64,000 nt of DNA from Geomonas anaerohicana (GTDB lineage: Bacteria > Desulfobacterota > Desulfuromonadia > Geobacterales > Geobacteraceae). This document shows, piece after piece, positions 40,773 to 51,615 of the stretch. Positions within the stretch are counted from its first letter, which is position 1. Every line of letters starts with the position of its first letter. The translations under genes were made by a program, and so were the position numbers. The notes beneath the pieces were generated by a model. That model ran no database searches and was not told where the DNA came from. It saw only the letters and a program-made list of their open reading frames with translations. The stretch lies in the NCBI RefSeq assembly GCF_016458305.1, contig NZ_JAEMHL010000002.1, positions 496,001 to 560,000 of the forward strand, in the 5' to 3' direction.

Positions 40773-41972
40773 ATGCGAATCGTAATACTTACTGAAACAT
40801 TTGCTAAGCACATGAGCTACCTCGGGAGCATGTTGCCCAAGTATCTGGCGCGTTGCGGGGCTGAGGTGCATGTCCTTTCTCTTGGCCTTCAACCTTACTA
40901 TTACCTGCAGGACTTCAAGCAGACCTACGCCCAGTTTCACGATGCTGGTGCCGTGCAGGGTGGGGCTGAGTTGTATGACGGCTACACCATCCATACTATG
41001 CCCCACTGCAAACTGCTGGGATATGTGTATATGAAGCACCAGTTAGCTAAGCTGAGGGAACTATCCCCTGACATAGTGTACTCACTGTCGGCAATAGGTT
41101 GGCTCCCTTTGCTGGCTGCTATAGGCCGGAATGCAATTGGGTACAAGCTCTTCACTGGTAGCCATACAACCGCAAGTACTTTCCCACTGGCGCGCTCTAG
41201 CGCCCCTCTCTGGAGCAAAGAACGACTCAAGTGCTTTATTTTGCGCTATCTCCCTGGTCGCTTTATCAGTCTGATGACAGAGAAATGTCACGGCCCCACC
41301 AGCGACTGTGCCGAGATTGCCTGGCGCTTCTTTGGTGTGCAGAAAAAGAAAGTCGAGGTCATGCATCTGGGGGTTGATACTGAGGTCTTTTATCCCATTG
41401 CAACTGATGCGACGGCACAGGAGCGCAGGTACACAAGGGATAAACTGGGCTTTCGGGACGATGAAGTCGTCTGCATCTATACGGGCAAAATGACCGAGGT
41501 TAAGAACGCTGTGATACTCGCAGAGGCTGTAGAGGTTCTGCGGTCAGAGGGATATGGCTACCGTGCCCTCTTTATAGGAGATGGCGTGCAGAAGGAATTG
41601 ATACAGAGCTATCCCTCCAGTGTCGTTCTTGACTTCATGCCCTATCAGGGGTTGGGGATTTACTACCGCGCGTCAGACATCGGCGTCTGGCCTACCAACG
41701 AGAGCACTTCCATGCTGGATGCGGCTGCCTGCGGGATCCCGCTGGTGGTAAGTGACGGTATTGAGTACCGCGAGCATGTCGATGGCAACGGGATGGTGTT
41801 TAGGATGAACGACCTGGAGCATCTGGTCACGACACTTAAGTCGCTGTACGATGCTGACACACGGAAACGTTTGGGCAGAGCAGGGGCGCAGAAGATGGCG
41901 GAGCGCTTTAGTTGGCACCTTGTGGCGTCAAGGCGTCTAGAGGAGTACCGCCAAGCAGTATTGCAGAAATAG
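40773..41972 (+). CDS. GT4-type glycosyltransferase
   Basis: This 399-residue GT-B enzyme starts with MRIVILTETFAKHMSYLGSMLPKYLARCG. The C-terminal donor domain has CIYTGKMTEVKNAVILAEAVEVL and an E-x7-E-type region around NESTSMLDAAACGIPLVVSDG. TCAGGAG lies upstream of ATG. Donor and acceptor are unknown. It directly follows the polymerase gene without a gap. Confidence 0.83.
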   Translation: MRIVILTETFAKHMSYLGSMLPKYLARCGAEVHVLSLGLQPYYYLQDFKQTYAQFHDAGAVQGGAELYDGYTIHTMPHCKLLGYVYMKHQLAKLRELSPDIVYSLSAIGWLPLLAAIGRNAIGYKLFTGSHTTASTFPLARSSAPLWSKERLKCFILRYLPGRFISLMTEKCHGPTSDCAEIAWRFFGVQKKKVEVMHLGVDTEVFYPIATDATAQERRYTRDKLGFRDDEVVCIYTGKMTEVKNAVILAEAVEVLRSEGYGYRALFIGDGVQKELIQSYPSSVVLDFMPYQGLGIYYRASDIGVWPTNESTSMLDAAACGIPLVVSDGIEYREHVDGNGMVFRMNDLEHLVTTLKSLYDADTRKRLGRAGAQKMAERFSWHLVASRRLEEYRQAVLQK

Positions 41973-42004
41973 CCACGGGTATTTACGAGCAGGAGGAAGA
42001 CGGA

Positions 42005-42781
42005 ATGCTTAAGGACGCACTAAAGAGGGCCTTGGAGAAGTCGGGGTACCAGGTTCGTAAAAAATCTCCCCTCTACAGGGAACTAGAAACAGAGGCTGCT
42101 GCCGAGATCGCTACCATCCGGCCGTACACTATGCTCTCTCAGGAGCGGCTCCTGACCCTGTACGATCAAGTTAGATTTTGTGAGCACACTGGCCTGCCAG
42201 GGTGCTACGTTGAATGCGGAGTGTGGAAAGGTGGCTCTGTAGGCTTAATGGCACTCGCCAACCTGAGATATGGCCGTACCCGCAGAATGATTCACCTGTT
42301 CGACTCATTCCAGGAAATTTGTGAGCCTGATGTTTTGGTTGATGGGGCTCGCGCGGTGAACGAGGTGAAAAAGCACTCCACAGGTGGCGTGAGCGGTAAA
42401 CTGCAACCCCTGACCGGGATCTATGACTCGTTCGGCGGCCCCGGTACACTCGAAGGCAACAAGGACCTGCTCGAGGGGGTTATTGGCTATGATCCTGGGT
42501 TCCTGCAGTATCACCAAGGGTGGTTCCAAGAGACGCTGCCTTTGGTCAAAGATATCGGAGAGATCGCGATACTGCGACTTGACGGTGACTGGTACGCGTC
42601 CACGAAAGTCTGCCTGGAGCATCTTTACGATAAGGTGGTGACAGGCGGTTTCATCATCATCGACGACTACGGGGCATACGACGGCTGCAGAAAGGCCGTG
42701 GACGAGTTCATACGAGATAACGGCATAAAGGCTTATCTTAGCTACGTAGACATGGACTGCAGATACTGGATCAAACAGTGA
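42005..42781 (+). CDS. TylF-like (macrocin O-methyltransferase family) methyltransferase
   Basis: This 258-residue protein has the SAM motif YVECGVWKGGSVGLMAL near 63-79, LFDSFQ, and LRLDGDWYASTKVCLEHLYD. The IIDDYGAYDGC metal/Asp motif is typical of TylF-type O-methyltransferases. ATG 42005 follows GGAGGAAG and is preferred over longer frames running into the previous gene. It probably methylates a sugar hydroxyl of the repeat unit or chain. Confidence 0.83.
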   Translation: MLKDALKRALEKSGYQVRKKSPLYRELETEAAAEIATIRPYTMLSQERLLTLYDQVRFCEHTGLPGCYVECGVWKGGSVGLMALANLRYGRTRRMIHLFDSFQEICEPDVLVDGARAVNEVKKHSTGGVSGKLQPLTGIYDSFGGPGTLEGNKDLLEGVIGYDPGFLQYHQGWFQETLPLVKDIGEIAILRLDGDWYASTKVCLEHLYDKVVTGGFIIIDDYGAYDGCRKAVDEFIRDNGIKAYLSYVDMDCRYWIKQ

Positions 42782-42812
42782 GACCTTCGCTGTTTTTACC
42801 AAAAGGGACTGC

Positions 42813-44096
42813 ATGAAGATCCTACACTTAAGCAGCTACGACTTCGGCGGCGCCGGCATGGCCGCCTACCGTCTGCATTGCAACCTGCGCCGGGCCGGCT
42901 TCACCTCCAGGATGCTGGTCGCGCAAAAACGTGAGGCGGACGACGACGTGCTGCAGGTCGGGGTGGATGCGCCCTCTTCGCGCCTGGGGACCTTCCTTTC
43001 CAAGGCCCGGTTGAAGTTTTGTTCGGATCAGGACTACTACTTCCAGGACCAGACCCGCTCCCTGCTGGCGCAACCAGGGCGGATCCTGGAAAAGGTCGGC
43101 TTCACCCCCGACCTGATCGTGGTGCACTGGGTCTCCAACTTCGTGTCGGCCGCCGATGTGAGGACCCTGAGCCTTTCGTGCGGGGCACCGGTGATCTGGT
43201 ACCTGCTGGACATGGCGCCTCTAACCGGCGGCTGTCACTACGCCTGGGATTGCACCGGCTACTTTGATGCCTGTGGCAGCTGCCGTGCCCTTCGCTCCAT
43301 AAACTGCTATGACCGCTCCAACGAGATCTGGCGCGAGAAGGCGGAGGCGCTGGAGGGAATCGAGGTGGCGGTCGCCTCGGGCAGCGGCTGGCTGGACCGG
43401 CAGGCGCGCAACTCGTCGCTGTTTCGGGGACGAGAGGTGCGGAAGGTACTGCTCTCGGTCGACCCCGAGGTTTTCTGTCCATGCCCCAAGCGTGACGCGC
43501 GCCAGGAACTGGGGCTGCCGCAGGATAAAAAAGTGCTTTTCTTCGGCAACCAGGGGCTGGGGCTCAAGCGCAAGGGGATGGCGGAACTCATAGAGGCCTT
43601 GAGGCTTCTCTCCCTTGATCCCTCTTTTGACGTCGGGTCGATGGTGGTTGCCGTGGCGGGGTCGCTCCCGGCGGACTTCGAACTGCCGCTGCCGTTCAAA
43701 GGGCTCGGCTTTCTGAAGGGGGACCGCATGCTGGCCCTGGCCTACCAGGCTGCCGACGTCTTCGTCTGTCCCTCCATCGAGGACTCCGGGCCGATGATGA
43801 TCAACGAGTCCATCATGTGCGGCACCCCGGTCGTGGCCTTCGAGATGGGGGTGGCTCCTGACTTGGTGCAGCCGGGCCGTACCGGCTACCGGGCACGTCT
43901 TGGCGACAGCGCCGATCTCGCCCGCGGCATACGAGAGCTGCTCGCCCTTGCCCCCGGGGAGGCGGCTGTCATGTCGGCGCGCTGCCGGGAGCTCGGGCTT
44001 GAACTACTCCACCCTGACCGCCAGGTGGATGCATTCCGCGACCTGATGCTGGCGGTCGACAACAGGCGGCAGGCCACCCGCGGGGGGCAACCATGA
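42813..44096 (+). CDS. GT4-type glycosyltransferase
   Basis: This 427-residue protein has the N-terminal LHLSSYDFGGAGMAAYRLH and a Cys/His-rich middle (GGCHYAWDCTGYFDACGSC) seen in a GT4 subfamily. The donor domain ends with IEDSGPMMINESIMCGTPVVAFE, whose Glu residues fit the E-x7-E motif. From this gene on, codon use returns to strongly G/C-rich third positions after the lower-G+C stretch to its left. It overlaps the next gene by ATGA. Confidence 0.83.
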   Translation: MKILHLSSYDFGGAGMAAYRLHCNLRRAGFTSRMLVAQKREADDDVLQVGVDAPSSRLGTFLSKARLKFCSDQDYYFQDQTRSLLAQPGRILEKVGFTPDLIVVHWVSNFVSAADVRTLSLSCGAPVIWYLLDMAPLTGGCHYAWDCTGYFDACGSCRALRSINCYDRSNEIWREKAEALEGIEVAVASGSGWLDRQARNSSLFRGREVRKVLLSVDPEVFCPCPKRDARQELGLPQDKKVLFFGNQGLGLKRKGMAELIEALRLLSLDPSFDVGSMVVAVAGSLPADFELPLPFKGLGFLKGDRMLALAYQAADVFVCPSIEDSGPMMINESIMCGTPVVAFEMGVAPDLVQPGRTGYRARLGDSADLARGIRELLALAPGEAAVMSARCRELGLELLHPDRQVDAFRDLMLAVDNRRQATRGGQP

Positions 44097-44824
44097 CCAT
44101 GCACGAGACGCTTGACTGGGACACCGGGTTCTTCGGTTTCAAGGTGGCGCGCATCCTTCCCGAGAGGCTGCAGTCGGCACAGTTGCAAACTGCTCTGGCC
44201 GAACTGGAGCGTGAAGGGGTGACGCTGGCATACTGGGCCTGCGACCCGGATGACCTCGGCTCGCAGCAGGCCGCGCTGCAGTCGGGAGGTTTCCTGGCCG
44301 ACCGCAAGGTCACCTACTGCATCGATGCGGCAACCATGCGCGACAGGGGGATACCCCCCAGTGGGAGTTCGGTGGAGCGCTACGTCGACGAGGTAACCAC
44401 GCCGGAGCTCGAGGAGTTGGCGCTGCAGGCCGGCGTCTACTCCCGGTTCCGGATCGATCCGCGCATGCCGCGGGAGAAATTCGAGGAACTCTACCGGATC
44501 TGGATCCGCAACTCCGTCAATGGCAGGATCGCCGACCAGGTGCTGGTGGCCAGGGATGCCGGAAAGATAGTCGGCATGGTGACCGTGGGACGCAAGGGGG
44601 ATCGAGCCGACATCGGCCTGGTCGCCGTGGACGCCTCTATGCGTGGCAAGAAGCTCGGGGGGGCGCTGGTCCATTCCGCCCAGCAGTGGGCGCTGCACAA
44701 CGGCTTCGAGGTAGCGCAGGTGGTGACCCAGGGAGATAACCTCGCCGCGTGCCGCCTTTACGAAAAGTGGGGCTACAAGGTTGATTCGATTCGAAACATC
44801 TACCATTTCTGGAGTTGCCCATGA
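44093..44824 (+). CDS. WecD/RffC-like GNAT acyltransferase
   Basis: This 243-residue protein has an N-terminal LDWDTGFFGFKVARI segment like WecD. A GNAT core contains VAVDASMRGKKLGGALV (acetyl-CoA loop) and ACRLYEKWGYK at the end. Lying directly before a WecE-like aminotransferase, it probably acetylates dTDP-4-amino-4,6-dideoxygalactose to dTDP-Fuc4NAc. The rmlA/rmlB genes that make the precursor are not in the window. Confidence 0.8.
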   Translation: MTMHETLDWDTGFFGFKVARILPERLQSAQLQTALAELEREGVTLAYWACDPDDLGSQQAALQSGGFLADRKVTYCIDAATMRDRGIPPSGSSVERYVDEVTTPELEELALQAGVYSRFRIDPRMPREKFEELYRIWIRNSVNGRIADQVLVARDAGKIVGMVTVGRKGDRADIGLVAVDASMRGKKLGGALVHSAQQWALHNGFEVAQVVTQGDNLAACRLYEKWGYKVDSIRNIYHFWSCP

Positions 44825-45954
44825 AGATTCCTTTTAACAAGCCGTACTTCACCGGGATGGAAACCGAGTACATCAGGCAGGCGGTCGCCAGCGGCAAGAT
44901 CTCCGGCGACGGGCTTTTCACCAAGAAATGCCAGGCCCTGCTTGAAAAAAGCTACGGCTTCGGCAAGACACTTTTGACCACCTCCTGCACCGACGCCCTC
45001 GAGATGGCCGCCATACTCTGCGACATAGAGCCGGGCGACGAGGTCATCGCCCCGAGCTACACCTTCGTTTCGACCGTCAACGCCTTCGTCCTCAGGGGGG
45101 CGAAGATCGTCTTCGCCGACAGCGAAGAGCGCACCCCCAACCTGGACGTGCGCCGCATCGAGGCCTTGGTAACGCCGAAGACCAAGGTGATCATTCCCGT
45201 GCACTATGCGGGGATGGCGTGCGACATGGACCCCATCCTCGAGTTGGCTGAAAAGCGCGGGCTGGTAGTGGTGGAAGACGCGGCACAGGCCATCGATTCC
45301 TGCTACCGGGGCAAGCCGCTGGGGTCGCTGGGACACCTGGCCGCATTCTCCTTCCACGAAACCAAGAACGTGATCACGGGCGAGGGAGGGATGCTGGTGG
45401 TCAACGATCCCCGGTTCGAGAAACGAGCCGAGATCATCCGCGAAAAGGGGACCAACCGCTCGGCGTTTTTCAGGGGCGAGGTAGACAAGTACGGTTGGGT
45501 CGACATCGGCTCGTCCTTTCTCCCTTCCGACATCATCGCGGCCTTTCTCTATGCGCAGCTCGAGCATATCGAGGAGATACAGAGGCGGCGCAAGCAGATC
45601 TGGAACCAGTACTACCAGGGACTCGCCCTGTTGGAAGAGAGGGGGGATGCCCTGCTGCCGGTATTGCCGCCCTATGCCACCAACAACGCCCATATGTTCT
45701 ACCTCGTCTGCCGCAACCTTCGCGACCGGAGCGGACTGATTGCGCATCTCAAGGAGCAGGGCATCCTCGCGGTGTTCCATTACCTTTCCCTGCACAAGAG
45801 CCCCTTTTACCAGGACCGGCACGACGGCAGGGAACTCCCTAACGCGGACCGCTACAGCGATTGTCTGGTGCGCCTCCCCATGTACTACGAACTCACCGAC
45901 GATCAGATCGCCGAGATCATCGGCAGCGTGCTTCGCTTTTACGGCGCTAAATGA
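44821..45954 (+). CDS. wecE: WecE/RffA-like dTDP-4-amino-4,6-dideoxygalactose transaminase
   Basis: This 377-residue PLP enzyme has K182 in SFHETKNVITGEGGM. Several WecE-specific stretches are present: the IPFNKPYFTGMETEY N-terminus, CGDG-like SGDGLFTKKCQ, IREKGTNRSAFFRGEVDKY, VDIGSSFLPSD, and NAHMFYLVCRNLRDRS. Length equals the E. coli enzyme (376) within a residue. ATG 44821 overlaps the acyltransferase stop (ATGA). It makes the 4-amino sugar that the preceding acyltransferase should acetylate. Confidence 0.9.
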   Translation: MKIPFNKPYFTGMETEYIRQAVASGKISGDGLFTKKCQALLEKSYGFGKTLLTTSCTDALEMAAILCDIEPGDEVIAPSYTFVSTVNAFVLRGAKIVFADSEERTPNLDVRRIEALVTPKTKVIIPVHYAGMACDMDPILELAEKRGLVVVEDAAQAIDSCYRGKPLGSLGHLAAFSFHETKNVITGEGGMLVVNDPRFEKRAEIIREKGTNRSAFFRGEVDKYGWVDIGSSFLPSDIIAAFLYAQLEHIEEIQRRRKQIWNQYYQGLALLEERGDALLPVLPPYATNNAHMFYLVCRNLRDRSGLIAHLKEQGILAVFHYLSLHKSPFYQDRHDGRELPNADRYSDCLVRLPMYYELTDDQIAEIIGSVLRFYGAK

Positions 45955-47183
45955 AGGTTGTCATCATTTGTCAGTGGTTCCCCCCCGAGTACGCTCCCAT
46001 CGGGGTGATGCTGAACGAGCTCGCCCGGGATCTCTCGGAAAAAGGGCACCGGGTTACCGTCATCACCGGCTTCCCGAACCACCCCAAGGGGGAGGTCTTC
46101 CCTGGCTACCGCAAGAGGCTCTTTTCCGAGGAGGAATCGGCCGGGGTGCGTATCGTGCGCTGCTGGCTTTATACCTCCCCCAGGAAAACCATCTTCAGGA
46201 GACTGCTGAACTTCGCCTCCTTCGCGGTCACGTCCTTTTGGGCGGCGCTGCGCCTGGAGCGGCAGGACCTCTTGTTCATGGTCTCCCCGCCGCTCTCCAA
46301 CGGAATTATCGCCCTTTTGTTGAAGCGGATCAGGAAGCTCCCCTTCGTCTTCAACGTCCAGGATATCTACCCCGACGCAGCTATCAGCACTGGCGTGATA
46401 CGAAACCCGCTGCTCATCCGCTGGCTCAAAAAGGCCGAGAGCGCCATCTACCATGAAGCGGAGCAGGTGGCGGTCATTTCGGAAGGTTTTAGGGAGAACC
46501 TGGCCGGGAAGGGGGTGCCGGACAAAAAGATCGCCGTCATACCGAACTGGATGGACACCCGGGAGATCGTCCCCCTTCCGCGCGACAACGACTTCGCCCG
46601 GGAGCACGGCCTGACCGACCGCTTCGTGGTGCTTTACTCCGGCACCATCGGGCTCATCTCCGGCGCGGAGATCCTGGTGGAATGCGCGCAGAAACTCGCC
46701 CAGCGCCCCGAGATCCGCTTCGTTCTGGTCGGAGAGGGGGCCGTTAAGGAAGTGGTGGCCCGCAGGGCGCAAGAACTGGGGCTTGACAACATGCTCTTTC
46801 TCCCCCTCCAGTCACGCGAGCGTCTGTCGCAGGTACAGTCGACCGCGGATGTCTCGGTGGTGACACTTTTGAAGGGCAAGGGGATGACCTCGGTTCCCAG
46901 CAAGGTCTTGGGGTACCTGGCCGGGGCGCGTCCCGTTATCGCCAGCGTGGACGCCGAAAGTGACACCGGGCGGTTCATCGAAGCCGCCGGCTGCGGCCTG
47001 TGTGTCCCCGCCGAAGACGCGGACAGTCTGGCCCGGGCCATCGAGTCCCTGTACCTGGATCGGGACCGCGCGGCAGAGCTCGGCAGGTGTGGGCGCGAGT
47101 ACTTGATCTCTCATTGCGACCGCAGCGTGGTCACTGCGCAATACGAGGCGTTCTTCCGGGAATGCTGCCAGGAGGGAAACTGA
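45951..47183 (+). CDS. WbuB-like GT4 glycosyltransferase
   Basis: This 410-residue GT-B enzyme has VVIICQWFPPEYAPIGVML at the N-terminus, GFPNHPKGEVFPGYRKRLF, and VFNVQDIYPDAAIS. The donor-domain ends with SKVLGYLAGARPVIASV. These are characteristic of WbuB/PglA-like transferases that add the second residue, usually HexNAc, to the lipid-linked first sugar. It overlaps both neighbours by ATGA or one base, and the phosphoglycosyl transferase lies three genes downstream. Confidence 0.86.
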   Translation: MKVVIICQWFPPEYAPIGVMLNELARDLSEKGHRVTVITGFPNHPKGEVFPGYRKRLFSEEESAGVRIVRCWLYTSPRKTIFRRLLNFASFAVTSFWAALRLERQDLLFMVSPPLSNGIIALLLKRIRKLPFVFNVQDIYPDAAISTGVIRNPLLIRWLKKAESAIYHEAEQVAVISEGFRENLAGKGVPDKKIAVIPNWMDTREIVPLPRDNDFAREHGLTDRFVVLYSGTIGLISGAEILVECAQKLAQRPEIRFVLVGEGAVKEVVARRAQELGLDNMLFLPLQSRERLSQVQSTADVSVVTLLKGKGMTSVPSKVLGYLAGARPVIASVDAESDTGRFIEAAGCGLCVPAEDADSLARAIESLYLDRDRAAELGRCGREYLISHCDRSVVTAQYEAFFRECCQEGN

Positions 47184-47794
47184 TGATACGACACATGGAG
47201 CCTGCCGACGTTCCGACCGTTGTTTCGGTGCACCTGCAGAGCTTTCCTGGGTTCTTCCTTTCCTTTTTGGGGGCGCGCTTTCTGGCGCTGTACTATCAGG
47301 GCATCTGTACCGCCCCCGAGGGGATCGCGCTGGTCTACCTTAACGGCAACGGCGCACCCGCCGGTTTCGTCGCGGGGACGGCCAACCCGCGCGGCTTCTA
47401 CGGACGGCTTCTCAAGCGGGACGGGATCAAGTTCGCCTTCGCCTCGCTGGGGGCTCTTTTCAGACGTCCGACGGTGCTGTTCCGTCTGCTGCGGGCCCTG
47501 ACCCACCCGTCCGACAACCCGGTGGGCGAGGAGGTGGCGGGGCTCTATTCCATCGGCGTACTTCCCGAGCTTCAGGGGAGCGGTGCGGGTAAGAAACTCG
47601 TGCAGGCCTTCCTGGAGCAGGCCGCGCAACGGGGGTGCCGGAGGGTCTTTCTCACCACCGACCGCGACAACAACGATCCGGTCAACGGCTTTTACCACAG
47701 CCTCGGTTTCTCGCTAGAGCAGCAGTATGTCACCCCGGAAGGAAGACGGATGAATCAATACTGGATATCCCTCGCAGACAGGAAGCAACCATGA
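47183..47794 (+). CDS. GNAT N-acetyltransferase of the sugar locus
   Basis: This 203-residue GNAT protein has acetyl-CoA motif [19 protein letters not shown] near 137-155. The C-terminal strand contains [27 protein letters not shown] precedes ATG 47183. Between a GT and a DegT aminotransferase with a phosphoglycosyl transferase next, it is a candidate for acetylating the 4-amino group of a UDP-4-amino sugar, a job done by PglD in the bacillosamine pathway. PglD itself has a different fold. Confidence 0.78.
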   Translation: MIRHMEPADVPTVVSVHLQSFPGFFLSFLGARFLALYYQGICTAPEGIALVYLNGNGAPAGFVAGTANPRGFYGRLLKRDGIKFAFASLGALFRRPTVLFRLLRALTHPSDNPVGEEVAGLYSIGVLPELQGSGAGKKLVQAFLEQAAQRGCRRVFLTTDRDNNDPVNGFYHSLGFSLEQQYVTPEGRRMNQYWISLADRKQP

Positions 47795-48942
47795 CCACTT
47801 TTCTCCCATTTGCCCTCCCCGAGATAGGTGAGGAAGAGATCAACGAAGTTCTCGACTCGCTCCGCTCCGGCTGGCTTACCACCGGCCCCAAGACTAAGCG
47901 TTTCGAAGAGGAATTCGGCGCCTTCATCGGAGCCGGTACCGAGGCTGTCGCGGTCAACTCCGCTACAGCCGGGCTCCATCTGGCCATGGAAGCGATCGGC
48001 GTCGGACCGGGAGATGAGGTGATCACCACCCCATACACCTTCACTGCCACCGCCGAAGTGGTGCGCTACCTTGGTGCCGATCCGGTTTTCGTCGACATCG
48101 ACCCCCGGACCTTCAACATCGATCCCGCCAGGCTGGAAGCCGCGATCACCCCGCGCAGCAAGGCGATCGTCCCGGTGCACTTCGCGGGACTTGCCTGCGA
48201 CATGGAAGCCATCCTGGCCGTCGCCAGGCGGCACGGGCTGAAGGTGGTGGAGGACGCGGCACACGCCCTGCCGGCGACTTGTGGCGGCAGGATGGTAGGC
48301 TCCCTGGGCAGCGATGCCACCGTGTACAGCTTTTACGCCACCAAGACCATCACCACTGGGGAAGGGGGGATGGTGGTTACGCGGGATCCCGCCATCGCCA
48401 AGCGTTGCCGCGTCATGCGCTTGCACGGCATCAGCCGCGACGCCTTCGACCGCTATACCTCGAACAAGCCTTCCTGGCACTACGAGGTCGTCGCGCCCGG
48501 CTGCAAATACAACATGACCGACATCGCCGCCTCCATCGGCATCCACCAGCTGAAAAAGGCCTGGTCGTTCCAGGAAAAACGAAGCTCCATGGCGGCCTGG
48601 TACGACGCCGCCCTTGCCGACCTGCCGGTGGAGCTCCCGCCACATCCGGCGCCCGGTGAAACCCACGCGTGGCACCTGTACGTATTGCGCCTAAAGCATG
48701 ACGCCCCGGTGCACCGCGACCGCTTCATCGAACTCATGGCCGAGCGGGGGGTCGGGTGCAGCGTGCACTTTATCCCGCTGCATCTGCACCCCTACTGGCG
48801 TGACCGTTATGGATTCCAGCCGGAGGACTTCCCCCACGCCTATGGCAACTATCAACGGTCGGTGAGCCTCCCCATGTACACCAGGATGACCGAGGCGGAC
48901 CAGCAGCGGGTAGCCGCAGCGGTGCGGGAAATCCTGGCATGA
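47791..48942 (+). CDS. DegT-family sugar aminotransferase (PglE/PseC-like)
   Basis: This 383-residue PLP enzyme has K185 in [38 protein letters not shown] and [13 protein letters not shown] are cofactor motifs of the UDP-4-amino-4,6-dideoxy-HexNAc branch. It would act on the 4-keto sugar made by a WbpM/PglF-type dehydratase such as the one at 51884. ATGA overlaps link it to both the acetyltransferase and the phosphoglycosyl transferase. Confidence 0.87.
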   Translation: MTTFLPFALPEIGEEEINEVLDSLRSGWLTTGPKTKRFEEEFGAFIGAGTEAVAVNSATAGLHLAMEAIGVGPGDEVITTPYTFTATAEVVRYLGADPVFVDIDPRTFNIDPARLEAAITPRSKAIVPVHFAGLACDMEAILAVARRHGLKVVEDAAHALPATCGGRMVGSLGSDATVYSFYATKTITTGEGGMVVTRDPAIAKRCRVMRLHGISRDAFDRYTSNKPSWHYEVVAPGCKYNMTDIAASIGIHQLKKAWSFQEKRSSMAAWYDAALADLPVELPPHPAPGETHAWHLYVLRLKHDAPVHRDRFIELMAERGVGCSVHFIPLHLHPYWRDRYGFQPEDFPHAYGNYQRSVSLPMYTRMTEADQQRVAAAVREILA

Positions 48943-49538
48943 TCAAGCGGCTTTTTGATTTGTTCTTCGCAGGTATGGGGCTAATCCTTTTGGCGCCGCT
49001 TTGGCTGTTGGTCGCCTTCTGGATCAAGTACGATTCTCCCGGTCCGGTCTTTTTCAGGCAGGAGAGGGTGGGCAGGTTCGGCACCCCTTTCAGGATCTTC
49101 AAGTTCAGGACCATGTGCCTTGACGCCGAGGCAAAGGGGCGCCAGCTTACGGTGGGGGACGATCCCCGCATCACCCGTTCCGGCGCATTTCTACGAAAAT
49201 ACAAACTGGACGAACTCCCCCAGTTGCTGAACGTCGTGAAGGGCGAAATGAGCCTGGTGGGGCCGCGTCCTGAGGTGCCACGCTATATCTCGCTCTACCC
49301 GGACGAGTTGCGTGAAATCGTGCTCTCGGTGCGGCCGGGCATCACCGATTACGCCTCCATCGAGTACAAGGACGAAAATACCATTCTCGGGCAGGCTGAA
49401 GACCCGGATCGGGCCTATGTTGAGGAAATCCTGCCCGTGAAAATCGGCTACTACGTGCGCTATATCATGGAACGCTCCTTCTGGGTCGATCTCAAGCTTA
49501 TCTTGGCTACTTTGGTTGCCATTGCCGGCAAGAGGTGA
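48939..49538 (+). CDS. PglC-type small phosphoglycosyl transferase
   Basis: This 199-residue monotopic membrane enzyme has one N-terminal hydrophobic segment ([20 protein letters not shown]). The bacterial sugar-transferase core contains [22 protein letters not shown], the D-E catalytic dyad in [11 protein letters not shown], and GPRPEVPRY. It transfers a phospho-sugar from UDP-sugar to undecaprenyl phosphate and so starts repeat-unit synthesis. The neighbouring aminotransferase and acetyltransferase suggest a diacetamido-type sugar as donor. Confidence 0.9.
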   Translation: MIKRLFDLFFAGMGLILLAPLWLLVAFWIKYDSPGPVFFRQERVGRFGTPFRIFKFRTMCLDAEAKGRQLTVGDDPRITRSGAFLRKYKLDELPQLLNVVKGEMSLVGPRPEVPRYISLYPDELREIVLSVRPGITDYASIEYKDENTILGQAEDPDRAYVEEILPVKIGYYVRYIMERSFWVDLKLILATLVAIAGKR

Positions 49539-49589
49539 CACGGTGTCCTTTGCTACAACCTGTTTAAAAAATCACTCCTGGAGAAATTG

Positions 49590-50639
49590 ATGAAAAAAGC
49601 GCTGATCACCGGCATCACTGGTCAGGACGGTTCGTATCTTGCGGAACTTCTGCTGGAAAAGGGGTACGAGGTGCATGGCGTGATCCGCCGCTCCTCTTCT
49701 TTCAATACCGGCCGCATCGACCACATCTACCGCGACCCGCATGACGCGGAGACGCGGCTGTTTCTTCACTACGGCGACCTGAACGATGCGAGCTCGATCA
49801 ACCGGCTGCTGCGCGACATTCGTCCCGACGAGATCTACAACCTCGGCGCCCAGAGCCATGTCCGGGTTTCTTTCGACGTCCCCGAGTACACGGGCGAGGT
49901 GGACGCACTTGGAGCGGTGAGGATCCTCGAGGGGATCAGGGAGGCCGGCCTCGGCACCCGCTTCTACCAGGCTTCATCCTCCGAACTCTATGGGAAGGTG
50001 GTGGAGACCCCGCAGAAGGAGACGACCCCGTTTTACCCGCGCTCTCCGTACGCCTGCGCTAAGGCGTACGCCTTCTACATCACAATGAATTACCGTGAGA
50101 GCTACGACATGTTCGCCTGCAACGGTATACTCTTCAACCATGAGTCCCCTCGCCGGGGGGAAACCTTCGTGACCAGGAAGATCACTCGAGCCGCCGCGCG
50201 CATCAAGCTTGGGCTTCAGGATTGTCTCTACTTGGGCAACATCGATGCAAAAAGAGACTGGGGCTTTGCCGGCGACTACGTGGAGGCGATGTGGCTCATG
50301 CTGCAGCAGAACCAGCCGGACGACTACGTGGTCGCCACCGGCGAGACCTACAAGGTGCGCACCTTTGCGGAACTGGTCTTCTCTCGCCTCGGGATGCAGC
50401 TTGAGTGGAAAGGCGAGGGCGTCGACGAGGTAGGGATCGACACGGCGACCGGGAGGAGCGTGATTCGGATCGACCCGCGCTACTTCCGCCCGGCCGAGGT
50501 GGATCTCCTTCTGGGGGACGCGACGAAGGCGAAGGAGAAGCTCGGCTGGCAGCTGAAGACCAGTTTCGAAGAGCTGGTGAACATGATGACGGACGCCGAT
50601 CTGAAGCTTGCCGAACGGGAGAGGAGGGCCAATGGATAA
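49590..50639 (+). CDS. gmd: GDP-mannose 4,6-dehydratase
   Basis: This 349-residue extended SDR has [20 protein letters not shown] at the N-terminus, and [14 protein letters not shown]. The catalytic T/S-E-Y-K elements are in SSSELYGKV and [28 protein letters not shown] binds GDP-sugar. It forms GDP-4-keto-6-deoxymannose, the substrate of the next gene. ATG 49590 follows CTGGAG. It overlaps fcl by 8 bases. Confidence 0.95.
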   Translation: MKKALITGITGQDGSYLAELLLEKGYEVHGVIRRSSSFNTGRIDHIYRDPHDAETRLFLHYGDLNDASSINRLLRDIRPDEIYNLGAQSHVRVSFDVPEYTGEVDALGAVRILEGIREAGLGTRFYQASSSELYGKVVETPQKETTPFYPRSPYACAKAYAFYITMNYRESYDMFACNGILFNHESPRRGETFVTRKITRAAARIKLGLQDCLYLGNIDAKRDWGFAGDYVEAMWLMLQQNQPDDYVVATGETYKVRTFAELVFSRLGMQLEWKGEGVDEVGIDTATGRSVIRIDPRYFRPAEVDLLLGDATKAKEKLGWQLKTSFEELVNMMTDADLKLAERERRANG

Positions 50640-51600
50640 AACAGCAAAGATATTCCTTGCCGGGTCCAAGGGCTTGGTCGGCGGCGCACTACGCCGCCGA
50701 CTGACCGCCTCGGGCTACACCAACCTCATCACACCTGAGATTGACGAACTTGACCTAACCCACCAGCAGTCGGTAGCCGACTTCTTCGCGGCGGAAAAGC
50801 CGGAATACGTCATGCTGGCCGCCGCCAAAGTGGGGGGGATCCACGCCAACAACACCTACCCGGCGGAGTTCATCTACCTGAACCTCGCCATCCAGAACAA
50901 CGTGATCCACAACGCGTACCTAAACGGTGTGAAGCGGCTTTTGTTCCTCGGCTCCTCCTGTATCTACCCGAAGCTCGCCCCTCAGCCGATGAAAGAGGAA
51001 CACCTTTTAACGGGTCTGCTCGAGCCGACCAACGAGCCGTACGCCATAGCCAAGATCGCCGGGATCAAGATGTGCGAGTCCTACAACCGCCAGTACGGCA
51101 CCAAGTTCGTCGCCGTGATGCCAACCAATCTCTACGGCCCCGGTGACAATTTTCACCCGGAAAACAGCCACGTCCTTCCCGCCCTGATTCGGCGCTTCCA
51201 TGAGGCAAAGGTTGCCGGGGCGTCCGAGGTCGTGGTCTGGGGGAGCGGGACGCCCAAGCGGGAACTCCTCTATGTGGAGGACATGGCTGCGGGATGCCTG
51301 CACCTGATGGGACTTTCTGACGAGGTCGTCGAGCGGGAGCTTTTAAGCTATCCGACGCCATGCTTTGTGAACCTCGGCACCGGGGAGGACGTCACCATAC
51401 GGGAGCTCGCCCAGACGGTGGCGCAGGTGGTGGGCTTCCAGGGAATGCTTTCTTTCGACGCGAGCAAGCCCGATGGCACGCCGCGCAAGCTGCAAGACGT
51501 GTCCCGCATCCAGGCGCTCGGTTGGCGCCACACGGTCGGGCTCGAGGAGGGGATCTCCCGCACCTACCAATGGTACCTGGAGAACTACCTGCACGGGTAG
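50632..51600 (+). CDS. fcl: GDP-L-fucose synthase
   Basis: This 322-residue SDR has [17 protein letters not shown] at the N-terminus. [21 protein letters not shown] and Y-x3-K ([11 protein letters not shown]) form the active site, and [20 protein letters not shown] is a Fcl hallmark. It epimerises and reduces GDP-4-keto-6-deoxymannose to GDP-L-fucose. ATG 50632 has GGAGAGGAGGG upstream. It is the last gene of the second polysaccharide block and a terminator follows. Confidence 0.95.
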   Translation: MDKTAKIFLAGSKGLVGGALRRRLTASGYTNLITPEIDELDLTHQQSVADFFAAEKPEYVMLAAAKVGGIHANNTYPAEFIYLNLAIQNNVIHNAYLNGVKRLLFLGSSCIYPKLAPQPMKEEHLLTGLLEPTNEPYAIAKIAGIKMCESYNRQYGTKFVAVMPTNLYGPGDNFHPENSHVLPALIRRFHEAKVAGASEVVVWGSGTPKRELLYVEDMAAGCLHLMGLSDEVVERELLSYPTPCFVNLGTGEDVTIRELAQTVAQVVGFQGMLSFDASKPDGTPRKLQDVSRIQALGWRHTVGLEEGISRTYQWYLENYLHG

Positions 51601-51615
51601 GTAGTATAAACAGGA